Part shown: positions 7,307 to 15,500 of the stretch, piece after piece
Layout: each line of letters opens with the position of its first letter
How positions within the stretch are numbered: the stretch's first letter is position 1
From: UBA2112 sp964488555
GTDB taxonomy: Bacteria > Patescibacteriota > Saccharimonadia > Saccharimonadales > Saccharimonadaceae
NCBI GenBank assembly: GCA_964488555.1
Contig: CAZAUF010000004.1
Coordinates: forward strand, 62,001-126,000
Reading direction: 5' to 3'
DNA length: 64,000 nucleotides
Made by a program: the position numbers and the translations under genes
The notes under the pieces: generated by a model
The model's input: the letters and a program-made list of their open reading frames with translations, nothing else
Database searches by the model: none
What the model was told of the DNA's origin: nothing

Positions 7307-7471
7307 ATGAGGCTCAATTCAGCTTTAGTTTTAAAATTTCAAAAATTACACCTCGAAAAGTTCGATAAACCAATCACGTACGAGGCGGCCGAACTAGAGC
7401 TGTTGAACCTTGCCGAACTAATAAGAATTACTCGACCAATCAAAGACAAAGGGAATGACGATGAAAAATAA
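7307..7471 (+). CDS. 54-residue helical accessory protein
   Basis: A short frame from the ATG at 7307 to TAA at 7469-7471, starting two bases after the preceding stop and overlapping the next gene by 17 bp. The product has the pattern 'VLKFQKLHLEKF..PITYEAAELELLNLAELI', typical of small conserved proteins next to replication or mobilisation genes in Gram-positive and CPR elements. The tight overlap on both sides, with translational coupling, supports a real gene. Function unknown. Confidence 0.6.
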   Translation: MRLNSALVLKFQKLHLEKFDKPITYEAAELELLNLAELIRITRPIKDKGNDDEK

Positions 7472-9020
7472 GGACATTGAAGCCAAAAATAACGAACCTA
7501 ACGACGTGGAGCCAGAAACAAAACCCGACGACCGTATATCACCCGTATTGGCGCTACTGATAGCCATACAAGAAAGCGGTGCCGAGTTATTCCACGACCA
7601 ATACAACGATACATATATCGCCTTCTACGGTGATGGTACTAGTATTTCTAAAATAAGTTCCAAAGTGACCAAAATGTGGCTAATTAGATACGCATATATA
7701 AACCTACGATCAATCCCCACGACCGATACTATAAACCGCGCTTTGCAATCTTTATCAGCCAAAGCATATTTCGAAGGTAGACGATACTCTTTGGATGTGC
7801 GCAATGTGCATAATAGCGATGGCTTATGGTACGACCTCGGCGAAGGGGCAGTGCGTATTACCAAAAAGGGATGGGATATTCCATATGACATACCTTTGAT
7901 ATTTAGACGATTCCCCCATCAAAAAAAGCAGGCCGCTCCTGTGGCAGGTGGCAGTCTACTGCTTCTCCTAAAGTATATTAATGTTACAAATGAGTCAGAC
8001 CAATTGCTCTTCCTTGTGTACGTGGTAGCAGCATTCATTCCCGGCTTCCCTCACCCACTTTTAATACTGCATGGAGCGCAAGGTGCCGGTAAGACAACCC
8101 CTATGAAAATCATGAAGGAACTAATTGACCCTTCAGAACTAGAAGGCCTGTCGGCACCTAAAAATATAGAAAGCTTCGTGCAGACAGTCAGTCATCACTC
8201 CTTCGTGTTTTATGACAATCTATCGACAATGCCGGAATGGTTCTCTGATGCACTAGCCAGAGCCGCAACTGGCGACAGCTTTAGCAAACGCGAACTTTAC
8301 ACCGATGATGACGATGTTATCTACCGTTTTCAAAAGACAATCGCATTAAATGGCATCAATCAAGTTGTTTATAAATCTGACCTGCTTGACCGCTCGATAT
8401 TATTGAACCTCGAGAGGATACGTCCAGAAAATCGGAAAGAAGCACAGGTCTTCTGGAGTGATTTTGAGCGTGATCGGCCACTAATACTTGGTGCAATTTT
8501 TGATACCTTAGCTACAGCTCTTTCCATCTACCCAACAGTACGATTAGATAAACTACCTCGAATGGCCGACTTTGCCCGCTGGGGTTATGCCATTGCTGAA
8601 GCATCGGGATATGGCGGCGAGTCGTTTATTCAGGCATACTTCCGCAACATTGAAACGCAACATGATGAAGCAATCGATGCCAATCCGGTAGCGCAAACCA
8701 TCATGGAATTCATGCGCGAGTGCACCACATGGCAAGGTACTCCAGCTGAACTATACAGCTTACTCACACCTATTGCGTTTAGACTTCAAATTAGTCAAAG
8801 CCGAGGCTGGCCAAAAGACGCCGCCCGACTAGGCAGAGCATTAACTTCTATTGCACCTAACTTAGTAGCTAAGGGTATTGAACTAGAAAGGTCGCGCGGC
8901 AAAGACCGGTTAATCACTATCAATAAATCTACTGTCGTTGCTGACGAGACTAATATGTCACCAAGTGATCAGCCGGGAAATATCGACAGCACGACAGTAG
9001 CGTCAGTAGAAGTCCCGTAA
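7455..9020 (+). CDS. replication-type P-loop ATPase (DUF927/SF3-helicase-like)
   Basis: 521 residues. A Walker A motif HGAQGAGKTT (about residues 206-215) and a hydrophobic Walker B-like strand FVFYDNLS (about 250) are followed by an 'ALNGINQVV...DLLDRSILLNL' segment like the sensor/arginine-finger part of SF3-type helicases and DUF927/VirE-type ATPases of plasmids and integrative elements. No primase domain is fused at the N terminus. It probably remodels or unwinds DNA during replication or transfer of the element. The ATG at 7455 lies inside the 54-residue gene, indicating coupling. Confidence 0.65.
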   Translation: MTMKNKDIEAKNNEPNDVEPETKPDDRISPVLALLIAIQESGAELFHDQYNDTYIAFYGDGTSISKISSKVTKMWLIRYAYINLRSIPTTDTINRALQSLSAKAYFEGRRYSLDVRNVHNSDGLWYDLGEGAVRITKKGWDIPYDIPLIFRRFPHQKKQAAPVAGGSLLLLLKYINVTNESDQLLFLVYVVAAFIPGFPHPLLILHGAQGAGKTTPMKIMKELIDPSELEGLSAPKNIESFVQTVSHHSFVFYDNLSTMPEWFSDALARAATGDSFSKRELYTDDDDVIYRFQKTIALNGINQVVYKSDLLDRSILLNLERIRPENRKEAQVFWSDFERDRPLILGAIFDTLATALSIYPTVRLDKLPRMADFARWGYAIAEASGYGGESFIQAYFRNIETQHDEAIDANPVAQTIMEFMRECTTWQGTPAELYSLLTPIAFRLQISQSRGWPKDAARLGRALTSIAPNLVAKGIELERSRGKDRLITINKSTVVADETNMSPSDQPGNIDSTTVASVEVP

Positions 9021-9032
9021 CAGGGGTGGTTG

Positions 9033-9061
9033 TTGTTTATACAGTACCAAAATGCTATAAT
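9033..9061 (+). promoter_or_regulatory. promoter of the recombinase leader
   Basis: TTGTTT (9033-9038), 17 bp, TATAAT (9056-9061), with TGC just before it forming an extended -10. Transcription would start at about 9067-9069, exactly where the structured leader begins. Confidence 0.75.
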
Positions 9062-9067
9062 AATACC

Positions 9068-9189
9068 GTTGACACAATCCATAAAACACGCGCAAAGTGT
9101 TTTTATTTCCCGACCCAAAATGGGCGGCCGGTATCAGGAAATGGCTTTGCGCTATGGACTGTGTCAACAACCGGCCGTCCATTTTTTGG
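9068..9189 (+). ncRNA. structured 5' leader with interleaved stems (pseudoknot or switch)
   Basis: Four segments alternate as A-B-A'-B'. A (9068-9083 plus 9090-9097) pairs with A' (9145-9168): 24 bp with one mismatch and a 6-nt bulge. B (9115-9131) pairs with B' (9171-9189): about 17 bp including one G-U and a 2-nt bulge. B lies inside the A-A' loop, so the stems form either a pseudoknot or two competing hairpins. B' ends on the GGAG ribosome site (9188-9191) of the recombinase, so B-B' pairing would partly hide it. The function is inferred. Confidence 0.65.
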
Positions 9190-9198
9190 AGATAGATC

Positions 9199-10836
9199 AT
9201 GCACAAACGCGAACTGACACATTTGAGGTATAAACTTTACGCCCGCAAATCAACAGATACCGAAGACAAACAAGTGCAATCACTTGATGACCAAGTGAGC
9301 GTAATGAAGAACATTGCAAAACTGGCAGATGCAAATCTTATTGATGAACCCCTCCAAGAAGCCAAGTCTGCAAAGAAGCCATTTGCCCGCCCGATGTTTG
9401 AGCAGTTGTTGCAAGACATTGAAGACGGCAAGGTTGATGGCATTGTCACATGGAAGCTCGACCGCTTATCACGCAACCCTACCGATAGCGGACGCATCCA
9501 GCAGCTACTACAGGACGGCAAGCTTAAACATATCCTGACAGCAGACAAAAGTTACTACCCAGAAGACAATGCAATTGTTTTTAGCGTTGAGGCGGGAATG
9601 TCTAACCAATACATTCGTGAGCTGGCAATAAACACAAAACGAGGTATGGCATCAAAGGCAGAAAAAGGCGGTAAGAATGGTGTTCCTCCGATTGGCTATT
9701 TAAATGACGTTATTAATAAAGTTATCGTAACCGACTCCGACCGCTTCGAATTAGTACGAATTCTGTGGGATAAGATGCTCACTGAAACTTACTCTATCGC
9801 CGAAATTACCCGCTATGCAGACGAGGAATTGCACCTTACTATGCCCATACGTGGCAAGACAGGCGGTAAACCTATGGCGTATTCAAGTGTATGTGCTATG
9901 TTTAAAAATCCTTTTTACTATGGCAAGATTCGTTTCAACGGCAAAATCTTTCAGGGCACACACATGCCAATGATAACCGAGGAAGAGTTTGAAAAGGTAC
10001 AACGAATCATTGACCCGAAGCACACCACTCGTCCGAAAGACCCTGGCACTAACTTCATGCTTCGCAACCTATTTCACTGCGGGGAGTGTGGCTTTGCTAT
10101 TACAGCTGAGCGTAAATATAAAACTATCAAAGCGACCGGTGAACGTAAGTCGTATACCTACTATCACTGCACGGGCAAAAACAAGCGTGTTAAGTGTTCG
10201 CAACCACATTCACATGTGTCAGAGGATAATCTAGTAAGTCAGATAAAGGAGAGGTTGTCTAAATTTACGATAGACCCAGACTTCTACAAGCTTGCCATTG
10301 AAGCACTCGCTCAAGAAGAGGATGAAGTTGTCGCGAAAGACCAAGCCATGACCCTCACACATAATAAAGCTATCGAAAAAACACAGCAGGCAATCAATAA
10401 TTTACGTCGAATGAGGTATAACGGTGAAGCTGATGATGATTCATGGTACTTTGCGGAGATGAAAACACTTGAAGATAGGCTTTCGAAGCTACAAAGCGAA
10501 CGCAACGAATCAGAATACACCGCACGAAACTGGCGTGAAGTTGCAAACGAGATTTTTACTTTTGCGAGGTATGCGAAGGAGGATTTTGATAGTGATGATT
10601 TAGAAAAAAAGCGCACCGTAATTGCGAAATTAGGAGCAAACCTTACCATCTTGGATAGAACCATCCAATTCACCCCTAATAAATACTTTGTACCTATTGA
10701 AGAAATGAATGAAAGGCGTAATTTAGCTACACAAATGGTTAGAACCGACTCTGACAAGATAAAAACACCTGCTAATTCACAGGTGTCTCTATCTTGGCTC
10801 CGGCAGCTGGGCTCGAACCAGCGACCTAATCGTTAA
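9199..10836 (+). CDS. large serine recombinase (integrase)
   Basis: 545 residues. The resolvase domain begins with YARKSTD, where Ser18 is the nucleophile; 'WKLDRLSRN' carries conserved Arg residues. A recombinase domain follows (about 150-280), then a zinc ribbon with CGECG and a later C...C pair (about 290-340), a coiled-coil stretch, and a C-terminal tail. It would insert and excise the element by strand exchange at short core sites. The ATG at 9199 has GGAG eight bases upstream. The last 15 codons (from 10792) are antisense to tRNA-Asn and add a junk-like tail, which suggests that the natural C terminus was changed at integration. Confidence 0.93.
   Translation: MHKRELTHLRYKLYARKSTDTEDKQVQSLDDQVSVMKNIAKLADANLIDEPLQEAKSAKKPFARPMFEQLLQDIEDGKVDGIVTWKLDRLSRNPTDSGRIQQLLQDGKLKHILTADKSYYPEDNAIVFSVEAGMSNQYIRELAINTKRGMASKAEKGGKNGVPPIGYLNDVINKVIVTDSDRFELVRILWDKMLTETYSIAEITRYADEELHLTMPIRGKTGGKPMAYSSVCAMFKNPFYYGKIRFNGKIFQGTHMPMITEEEFEKVQRIIDPKHTTRPKDPGTNFMLRNLFHCGECGFAITAERKYKTIKATGERKSYTYYHCTGKNKRVKCSQPHSHVSEDNLVSQIKERLSKFTIDPDFYKLAIEALAQEEDEVVAKDQAMTLTHNKAIEKTQQAINNLRRMRYNGEADDDSWYFAEMKTLEDRLSKLQSERNESEYTARNWREVANEIFTFARYAKEDFDSDDLEKKRTVIAKLGANLTILDRTIQFTPNKYFVPIEEMNERRNLATQMVRTDSDKIKTPANSQVSLSWLRQLGSNQRPNR
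10757..10786 (-). terminator. terminator of tRNA-Asn
   Basis: Read on the minus strand, ACACCTG and CAGGTGT (10780-10786 and 10765-10771) form a stem with an 8-nt loop followed by TTTTTATC. It starts 9 bp after the tRNA 3' end and also lies inside the recombinase frame. Confidence 0.8.
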
Positions 10837-10869
10837 CAGCGATCCGCTCTACCACTGAGCTATGCCGGA
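10795..10869 (-). tRNA. tRNA-Asn (anticodon GTT)
   Basis: 75 nt with encoded CCA. The acceptor stem TCCGGCA/TGCCGGA, D-arm TAGCTCAGTGGTAGAG, anticodon loop CTGTTAACG with GTT, and T-arm GGTCGCTGGTTCGAGCCC are all present. It is the probable integration target of the element on its 3' side and is overlapped in antisense by the recombinase 3' end. Confidence 0.97.
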
Positions 10870-10938
10870 ATATACAACTTATTCTGACCAACCTGATTCC
10901 GCATATAACGGAGAGATGAGCCGGAATATTCTTGAATA

Positions 10939-10967
10939 ATTGTAGTGTAAATAGGGGTAAACGTCAA
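10939..10967 (-). promoter_or_regulatory. promoter of tRNA-Asn
   Basis: TTGACG (10962-10967), 17 bp, TACAAT (10939-10944) on the minus strand. The start would lie about 60 nt upstream of the mature tRNA 5' end. Confidence 0.8.
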
Positions 10968-11010
10968 GATGATGCTACATACTCACCTGTTCAAGACATC
11001 AAATATACGG

Positions 11011-11016
11011 TACAAT
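11011..11016 (+). promoter_or_regulatory. -10 box of the repeat surface protein gene
   Basis: TACAAT on the plus strand, 29 bp before the ATG at 11046, with an AAAGGAG ribosome site between (11035-11041). The -35 region is weak. It is divergent to the tRNA-Asn promoter. Confidence 0.5.
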
Positions 11017-11045
11017 AGATAATAACGTAGAGATAAAGGAGTGTT

Positions 11046-12134
11046 ATGACTATTTCTACCCATGCGAAATTATTCAAACGAGGCGCACCCATCGGGTGCG
11101 TTCTTATTTGCCTGACCTTAATAAGCTCGGTCATCAATCTTGGTTGGAGCCAAGCAACGAGCGCGCTCTCTCTGGGTGGTCTGCTCGGTGAAGGTGGTGA
11201 CAGGAGCAGCAATCTGATTGCTCCCGTGGACAAAACGCTCAGCACCGTCACCGATCGCGTAGTACCCAAAGTGACCGATACGCTCGACAAGACTTTGAGT
11301 CCTGTCACACAAAATGTCCTGCCACGTACCACAGAGGCTGCTACTCGAGCGGCCGCACCAGTGACACAAAATGTACTGCCTCGCACGCTCAATGGTGTGG
11401 AGCGACTGACTCAACCAGTGCTCGGAGATACCCTCCCTCGCACAACCGAACGTGTAGGTGGCTTAGTCGATGAGGTGGCTGGTCGTGTCCTGCCCGAAAC
11501 AGTGAACGGACTCAACAACACTCTCTCTCCTGTCACGGGCAATGCCGTGCCACGAGCACTCGACACGGTCAACAACGCCGTCCGACCAACCACCCGAGCT
11601 CTCGCGCCCACAGTCAACAACGCGCTCGGTAATTCACCGACCACACGACCGCTCGCCGAGACGCTCACACCACTGCTGCAGCGCGGTCCCCTGACACCTG
11701 TCACGCCAACTCCCGCCAATCCTATCAGTCCGGTTACACCTATCACCACGCCGGTGCTTTCGTTTGCCAATCCATCGTTTACACAATCAAACAACAATCC
11801 ATCCAGAGGCTTGCAGCCTATCGTAGAGGGTATCGGTAATTTCCTGGGCTTTTTCCCATCTTTGTTCTCTAGCGTCATACAGAGTATCGACGGCAAAAAG
11901 GCCAACAGCACCACCCTAATGGTTGTTACCGGTATACTTAATGCCATGCTGCTCGCTTTTATCATGACTATGTATCGCATGATTACTCGCGGCAAGCACG
12001 GTGTCCACGCCATCGGCCAAGACTTCCTGCTAGAATCGTCGCTCTACGGCAGACTTGCCAAGACGACAGCCGTCACCTTTGGCACCCTAGGCTTTGGTGC
12101 AGTGTTGATGTATCTCACACTGCTCGGCTTTTAG
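11046..12134 (+). CDS. secreted repeat protein with C-terminal membrane helices
   Basis: 362 residues. An N-terminal hydrophobic segment (about 16-35) acts as signal or anchor. Residues of roughly 60-200 hold degenerate repeats of the type 'PVTxNVLPRT' with regularly spaced Pro, Val and Thr, ending in a Pro/Thr-rich linker. Two hydrophobic segments near the C terminus (about 292-312 and 340-360) anchor it. The repeats probably form an extended rod or a helical sleeve outside the cell. It faces, tail to tail with a 1-bp gap, the DUF916-like gene, and belongs to the surface locus 11046-20667. No family is recognised. Confidence 0.65.
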   Translation: MTISTHAKLFKRGAPIGCVLICLTLISSVINLGWSQATSALSLGGLLGEGGDRSSNLIAPVDKTLSTVTDRVVPKVTDTLDKTLSPVTQNVLPRTTEAATRAAAPVTQNVLPRTLNGVERLTQPVLGDTLPRTTERVGGLVDEVAGRVLPETVNGLNNTLSPVTGNAVPRALDTVNNAVRPTTRALAPTVNNALGNSPTTRPLAETLTPLLQRGPLTPVTPTPANPISPVTPITTPVLSFANPSFTQSNNNPSRGLQPIVEGIGNFLGFFPSLFSSVIQSIDGKKANSTTLMVVTGILNAMLLAFIMTMYRMITRGKHGVHAIGQDFLLESSLYGRLAKTTAVTFGTLGFGAVLMYLTLLGF

Positions 12135-12135
12135 T

Positions 12136-13143
12136 CTAGCGTCGGTATCCGCCGCCACGTCGGCCTTGGTTGTTTAGTATGCGGCGTTTGTAGCTGCGGA
12201 GGAACAGCCAGATACCCACTATCAGACCTATCAGAGCCAGCGTACCCGCGATGACTATAGCGATGACGTACATCGGTATGACCCAGAAGGATTTGCTTGC
12301 TTCGATGGTCATGTTCTTTTTGCCGTATGTCAGCGTGGCGGTCACGGTGTAGTTACCGAAACTACCGATGTTTTTCAGTGGCACCTCCCACTTACGCGCA
12401 CTGTCGGGCAGCACCATTTCACGCGGCTCATCTAGGTTGAAGTCATAGCTATATATCACTTCATCTCCCTGCTTGACCGTTATGGTCCCAAACGGACCTT
12501 CCTGTATGTTACCGGTGTTTTGCAGACGAAACGCCAGCTGCAGATCGTTCGCGCTCTGGAATATAGTGTCAGACTTGCTACCCTGCATCACGTTGAAATC
12601 AGTCAGGATGAGCTTTTCTACCGTGTCGCCAGGCACGGTCAGTAGCACCAGCGAGGCAGCACTCGCGTTCAGATTGACCTGGCCAGAGTCACCAGAGTTG
12701 ACCGGCTGAAACCGCACAGCACCGTAGTAACCGCCCGGATTAGCATCTGCCGGTACTTTGATGGTGAGTTTGACTTCCTGAGTTTTCTCGGCAGGTATAG
12801 TAACGTTCTGTAGCGGTACCATGAAACGCTTCAGGCTATGTGTGGGTGCGTATTTGTCTTCGTCGAGGATCAGTGCGGGGGTACCATTCTCGTCACCGGC
12901 CACAAAGTCGTTTTGGATCGCCTGTAGGGTTATAGGAGCTTTCGTGAGGTTGGTCACTTTGACCGTCACTACGCCAGTTTTGCCCGGTGCAATACTCAGA
13001 TCAGTCCGCAGCGGCGATATCTTCATCGTTTTAGCATTGTTGGTAGTTGATTCTACGGCTGTCGCCTGTTCTCCACTCAGCAGAGCAAACCCACCGAACA
13101 CCAATGAGGCGACAATGAGTGTGCGTAACAGATATTTTTTCAC
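12136..13143 (-). CDS. DUF916-like (WxL-interacting type) membrane protein
   Basis: 335 residues: signal peptide (about 1-30), two Ig-like beta domains, a C-terminal membrane helix (about 292-316) and a basic Arg/Gly-rich tail. The first domain with 'ISPLRTDLSIAPGKTGVVTVKVTN' and 'ADANPGGYYGAVRF' matches the DUF916/WxL-interacting layout known from Firmicutes surface complexes. A paralogue lies at 15501-16556. A GTG start at 13143 gives a clean signal peptide and follows a GGGGAAG site. It probably holds the secreted paralogues of this locus at the membrane or wall. Confidence 0.7.
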   Translation of the reverse strand: MKKYLLRTLIVASLVFGGFALLSGEQATAVESTTNNAKTMKISPLRTDLSIAPGKTGVVTVKVTNLTKAPITLQAIQNDFVAGDENGTPALILDEDKYAPTHSLKRFMVPLQNVTIPAEKTQEVKLTIKVPADANPGGYYGAVRFQPVNSGDSGQVNLNASAASLVLLTVPGDTVEKLILTDFNVMQGSKSDTIFQSANDLQLAFRLQNTGNIQEGPFGTITVKQGDEVIYSYDFNLDEPREMVLPDSARKWEVPLKNIGSFGNYTVTATLTYGKKNMTIEASKSFWVIPMYVIAIVIAGTLALIGLIVGIWLFLRSYKRRILNNQGRRGGGYRR

Positions 13144-13218
13144 CTATTTCTTCCCCATAAAAACTATTACCCTTATGGTAGCAGATTCACCGGTGATTGC
13201 AAAATACTGTTTCACACA

Positions 13219-13254
13219 TAAAATATCACCGCCTACATGAGCGACGGTGATATT
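13219..13254 (-). terminator. terminator hairpin after the 13275 gene
   Basis: ATATCACCG and CGGTGATAT pair around a 13-nt loop; on the minus strand the stem is followed by a T-rich stretch. It separates the secreted-protein gene from the DUF916-like gene. Confidence 0.75.
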
Positions 13255-13274
13255 TGTTTATTATCTTGACGTAA

Positions 13275-14351
13275 CTAGAACTTACCAGTTGCAATCAGAC
13301 TAAAGTTCGCTGAATAGTTACCTGCAGGGGTCAGCTCGGTTGCCTTCGCGTTGAATGACAGCTGACCGCCGCCCCATGACGTTGGAGCATCATTCGTGTT
13401 GTAGATTGGGTCACCGTACGGGCTTGTGACACCTGTTGCATCACCATCTACATAGTTCATGTAGTAGTTAGCACCCCAGTCGCCAACCAGGTTCAGTGCA
13501 CCACCGTTGGCAGGCTGTGAAAGCACTAGCTTCGCACCGAAGACAGCACCCTCATTTTCGTTGATCGTTAATGTACCTGTGGTTAGCGGTGAGATACCAC
13601 AGCCTTCATCAGGATCATTGATCTTGTCGGCGCCGTCACGGAGCAGGCCACCACAACCAGTCGCATCACTCTTCAGACTGACGATCGCACCGCTATTTGC
13701 ATTGGTTGCGATATACGAGTACACATCAACATCACTACCAGATGTTGTGTCGAGGACACCGTTAGTGCCCAAGCTGCCGTCTATCGCGTCAGGTGCGTCA
13801 CAGTTCGTTTCTTCATCGCCAGATACACAGAAAGTCAGTGTTTCAAGCACAGAACCATTCATACTGAATCCGTCGGTAAACGCTAGTGCAACAGTACCTG
13901 TGTCGAGTGCACCGCCCGTCCAGTCGGCTGCAGTATAAGCTGCAATGCGTGCATGAATCGTGCCGACCGATGATGGATTGACTAAGCCGGCACCCACAAA
14001 GTCAACTGCACTGCTCGCCCCTCCAAGTGCAACCTGAATCTTGTTCGCCGTGTTTGTACCAATCGTACCGCCGCTCGTAGCCGTAACAGAGCTTGCGTCT
14101 AGACCAGTTGGGGCATTACATGCACCGTTAGGCGCGTCACAAAATGTTACGTCAAACGACTGCACATTTGCCGATGTGTTAAATTTTACTTCTAAGTCGC
14201 TTGTTTCACCTACAACGCTGCTTGTCAGTGCTATAGATCGTTCGGTCACAGTCGCGGCCGAAACCATTGCTGGCACCGTAGTGCCGAGTACTAACGCGGC
14301 GGCCGCAAAAGCGGATCCAGCCCGTCGGTTGAATACTCTAAGAGATTTCAT
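13275..14351 (-). CDS. secreted surface protein, WxL-like paralogue family
   Basis: 358 residues with a signal peptide ending near AMVSA (about 32). It shares with the products at 16629-17711, 17793-19793 and 19933-20667 a C-terminal strand of the type 'TPAGNY...IATGKF' that ends the protein. With 16629-17711 it also shares 'FDVTFC..P...C..P.GLDAS.VT', a mid segment 'ETLTFCV' and paired cysteines. The fold is probably beta-sandwich. A GAGGAG site precedes the ATG. By position with two DUF916-like proteins it resembles the WxL surface systems, although the Trp-x-Leu motif itself is absent. Confidence 0.7.
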   Translation of the reverse strand: MKSLRVFNRRAGSAFAAAALVLGTTVPAMVSAATVTERSIALTSSVVGETSDLEVKFNTSANVQSFDVTFCDAPNGACNAPTGLDASSVTATSGGTIGTNTANKIQVALGGASSAVDFVGAGLVNPSSVGTIHARIAAYTAADWTGGALDTGTVALAFTDGFSMNGSVLETLTFCVSGDEETNCDAPDAIDGSLGTNGVLDTTSGSDVDVYSYIATNANSGAIVSLKSDATGCGGLLRDGADKINDPDEGCGISPLTTGTLTINENEGAVFGAKLVLSQPANGGALNLVGDWGANYYMNYVDGDATGVTSPYGDPIYNTNDAPTSWGGGQLSFNAKATELTPAGNYSANFSLIATGKF

Positions 14352-14496
14352 CCCTTGATTCTCCTCACATTTTTAATGTTTTGTTTGTGTTGTTTAGTAA
14401 CGAGTCTAGTGTAGCACAAAAGTGCTTGTGTTTGTCAAGCACTTTATATACGAGTTTTCCACAGCCGTATCATTTCAGATCCACAAAAGCGCGTAA

Positions 14497-15450
14497 CTAC
14501 TCGGTCTCGCGTGCTTCTTCTGCGTAGCTGTCTCGTTCGTGCAACATTTTGTTGCGGATGGAGACCAGCATACTGCGGCGACCGAGCCAATAGGTCGGTA
14601 CAAGTAGCGCGAGCAGCAGGATCGTCGGTACCCACAGCACCTGTGGCTTGACGGCTGCACCCCCACCTGTATCGCTACCGGCTCCTGAGGTCGAGCCCGT
14701 AGTGGCATCTACCTTGCCGCTCGCAACCGCGATTACTTGTAAAAACGCACTCACACCATTGGCATCTGTCACGCGGATGTTCACAGTGTATATACCAGCC
14801 TTTTTGTACGTATGCGCTATATTTACCACGCCCGCTACGGCCTGACTCTTGAGTTCAGGCTTGGTGCCATCGCCCCAGTCTATACTAAATGCATATGGGC
14901 CAGTGCCACCGCTCAGCTGCAGCGGCCATGTGAGCTGCGTGCCAGCGGGTGTCGCCCTGCGACCATAGGAGCTCGTGAGTGTGACCAGTTCACCAAATGC
15001 CGTGAGGTTCGTATTGTTGTATGTCACGCGGACGGTGTTGGACTTCGGTCCGGCCTGTCCCAAATCGTCATATACGATAGCGTATATCTCGTTGGTACCA
15101 GCAAATAGACTGATCTGTATACTGAAACTACCGTTGTCGCACATGACCGCACCAGCCATGACGCCGTTGTTGTATATCTCTACCAGCAGACCCTTGGGGC
15201 AGATACCTCTCACATCTATGGGCGACTCGCTAAATGACGCGCCATCGCCAGGTAGGCTGATACTTGCTCCTTGCTTGGGTGGTGGCTGCGGCTTGGTGGC
15301 TTCCAGACCATACGAGCCAGGCGCAGGCGGAGGCGTGGGCAGCGCATTGATAGCATGAGCCGGTCGCACGTGCACAAGCAGTGCCAGTAGACACGCACCG
15401 ATGGCAACCGGCAGTATCCACTGAACGCTGAAACGAATCTTATTCATCAT
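14497..15450 (-). CDS. membrane-anchored Ig/PKD-domain protein
   Basis: 317 residues: signal peptide (about 14-33), Pro-rich linker, an Ig-like domain (about 60-145), a PKD domain (about 150-245) with the signature 'FSIDWGDGTKPE' and 'HTYKKAGIYTVNIRVTD', a Gly/Thr-rich linker and a membrane helix (about 274-292) with a charged cytoplasmic tail. PKD domains bind proteins or glycans at the cell surface. It lies between two secreted paralogues in the surface locus. TACAAT at 15462-15467 lies 11 bases before the ATG, so the message would be almost leaderless. Confidence 0.78.
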   Translation of the reverse strand: MMNKIRFSVQWILPVAIGACLLALLVHVRPAHAINALPTPPPAPGSYGLEATKPQPPPKQGASISLPGDGASFSESPIDVRGICPKGLLVEIYNNGVMAGAVMCDNGSFSIQISLFAGTNEIYAIVYDDLGQAGPKSNTVRVTYNNTNLTAFGELVTLTSSYGRRATPAGTQLTWPLQLSGGTGPYAFSIDWGDGTKPELKSQAVAGVVNIAHTYKKAGIYTVNIRVTDANGVSAFLQVIAVASGKVDATTGSTSGAGSDTGGGAAVKPQVLWVPTILLLALLVPTYWLGRRSMLVSIRNKMLHERDSYAEEARETE

Positions 15451-15500
15451 GCTTACGGTTTATTGTACCGTGTCCGGTCTTCTTGCAAAAGAGGCGGGCA

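Larger units (their letters stand above)
950..10794. mobile_element. integrated element with serine recombinase, next to tRNA-Asn
   Basis: The stretch between the tRNA relic and the 3' end of tRNA-Asn is more AT-rich than the sequence to its right and carries mobile-element genes: a large serine recombinase (9199-10836), a replication-type P-loop ATPase (7455-9020), two small accessory proteins, a winged-helix regulator, and minus-strand cargo (protease/HEPN pair, nuclease/YHYH pair, membrane proteins). A direct repeat TCTTGGCTC occurs at 976-984 and 10792-10800, each preceded by a similar GGTGTCT hairpin arm; this pair is the best candidate for the attachment sites. No relaxase or type IV secretion genes are seen, so the element may be mobilisable or use another route. 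The exact ends are inferred. Confidence 0.7.

Noticed and set aside
9068..9168. Invertible DNA switch flanked by A and A' repeats
   Set aside because: The recombinase is of the large integrase type, no promoter lies in the segment, and a second interleaved repeat pair fits an RNA structure better.
9003..9233. Short frames on both strands across the recombinase leader
   Set aside because: They are by-products of the inverted repeats and overlap the promoter and leader; no ribosome sites.
11411..12013. 200-codon minus-strand frame
   Set aside because: Shadow of the repeat surface protein gene on the plus strand.
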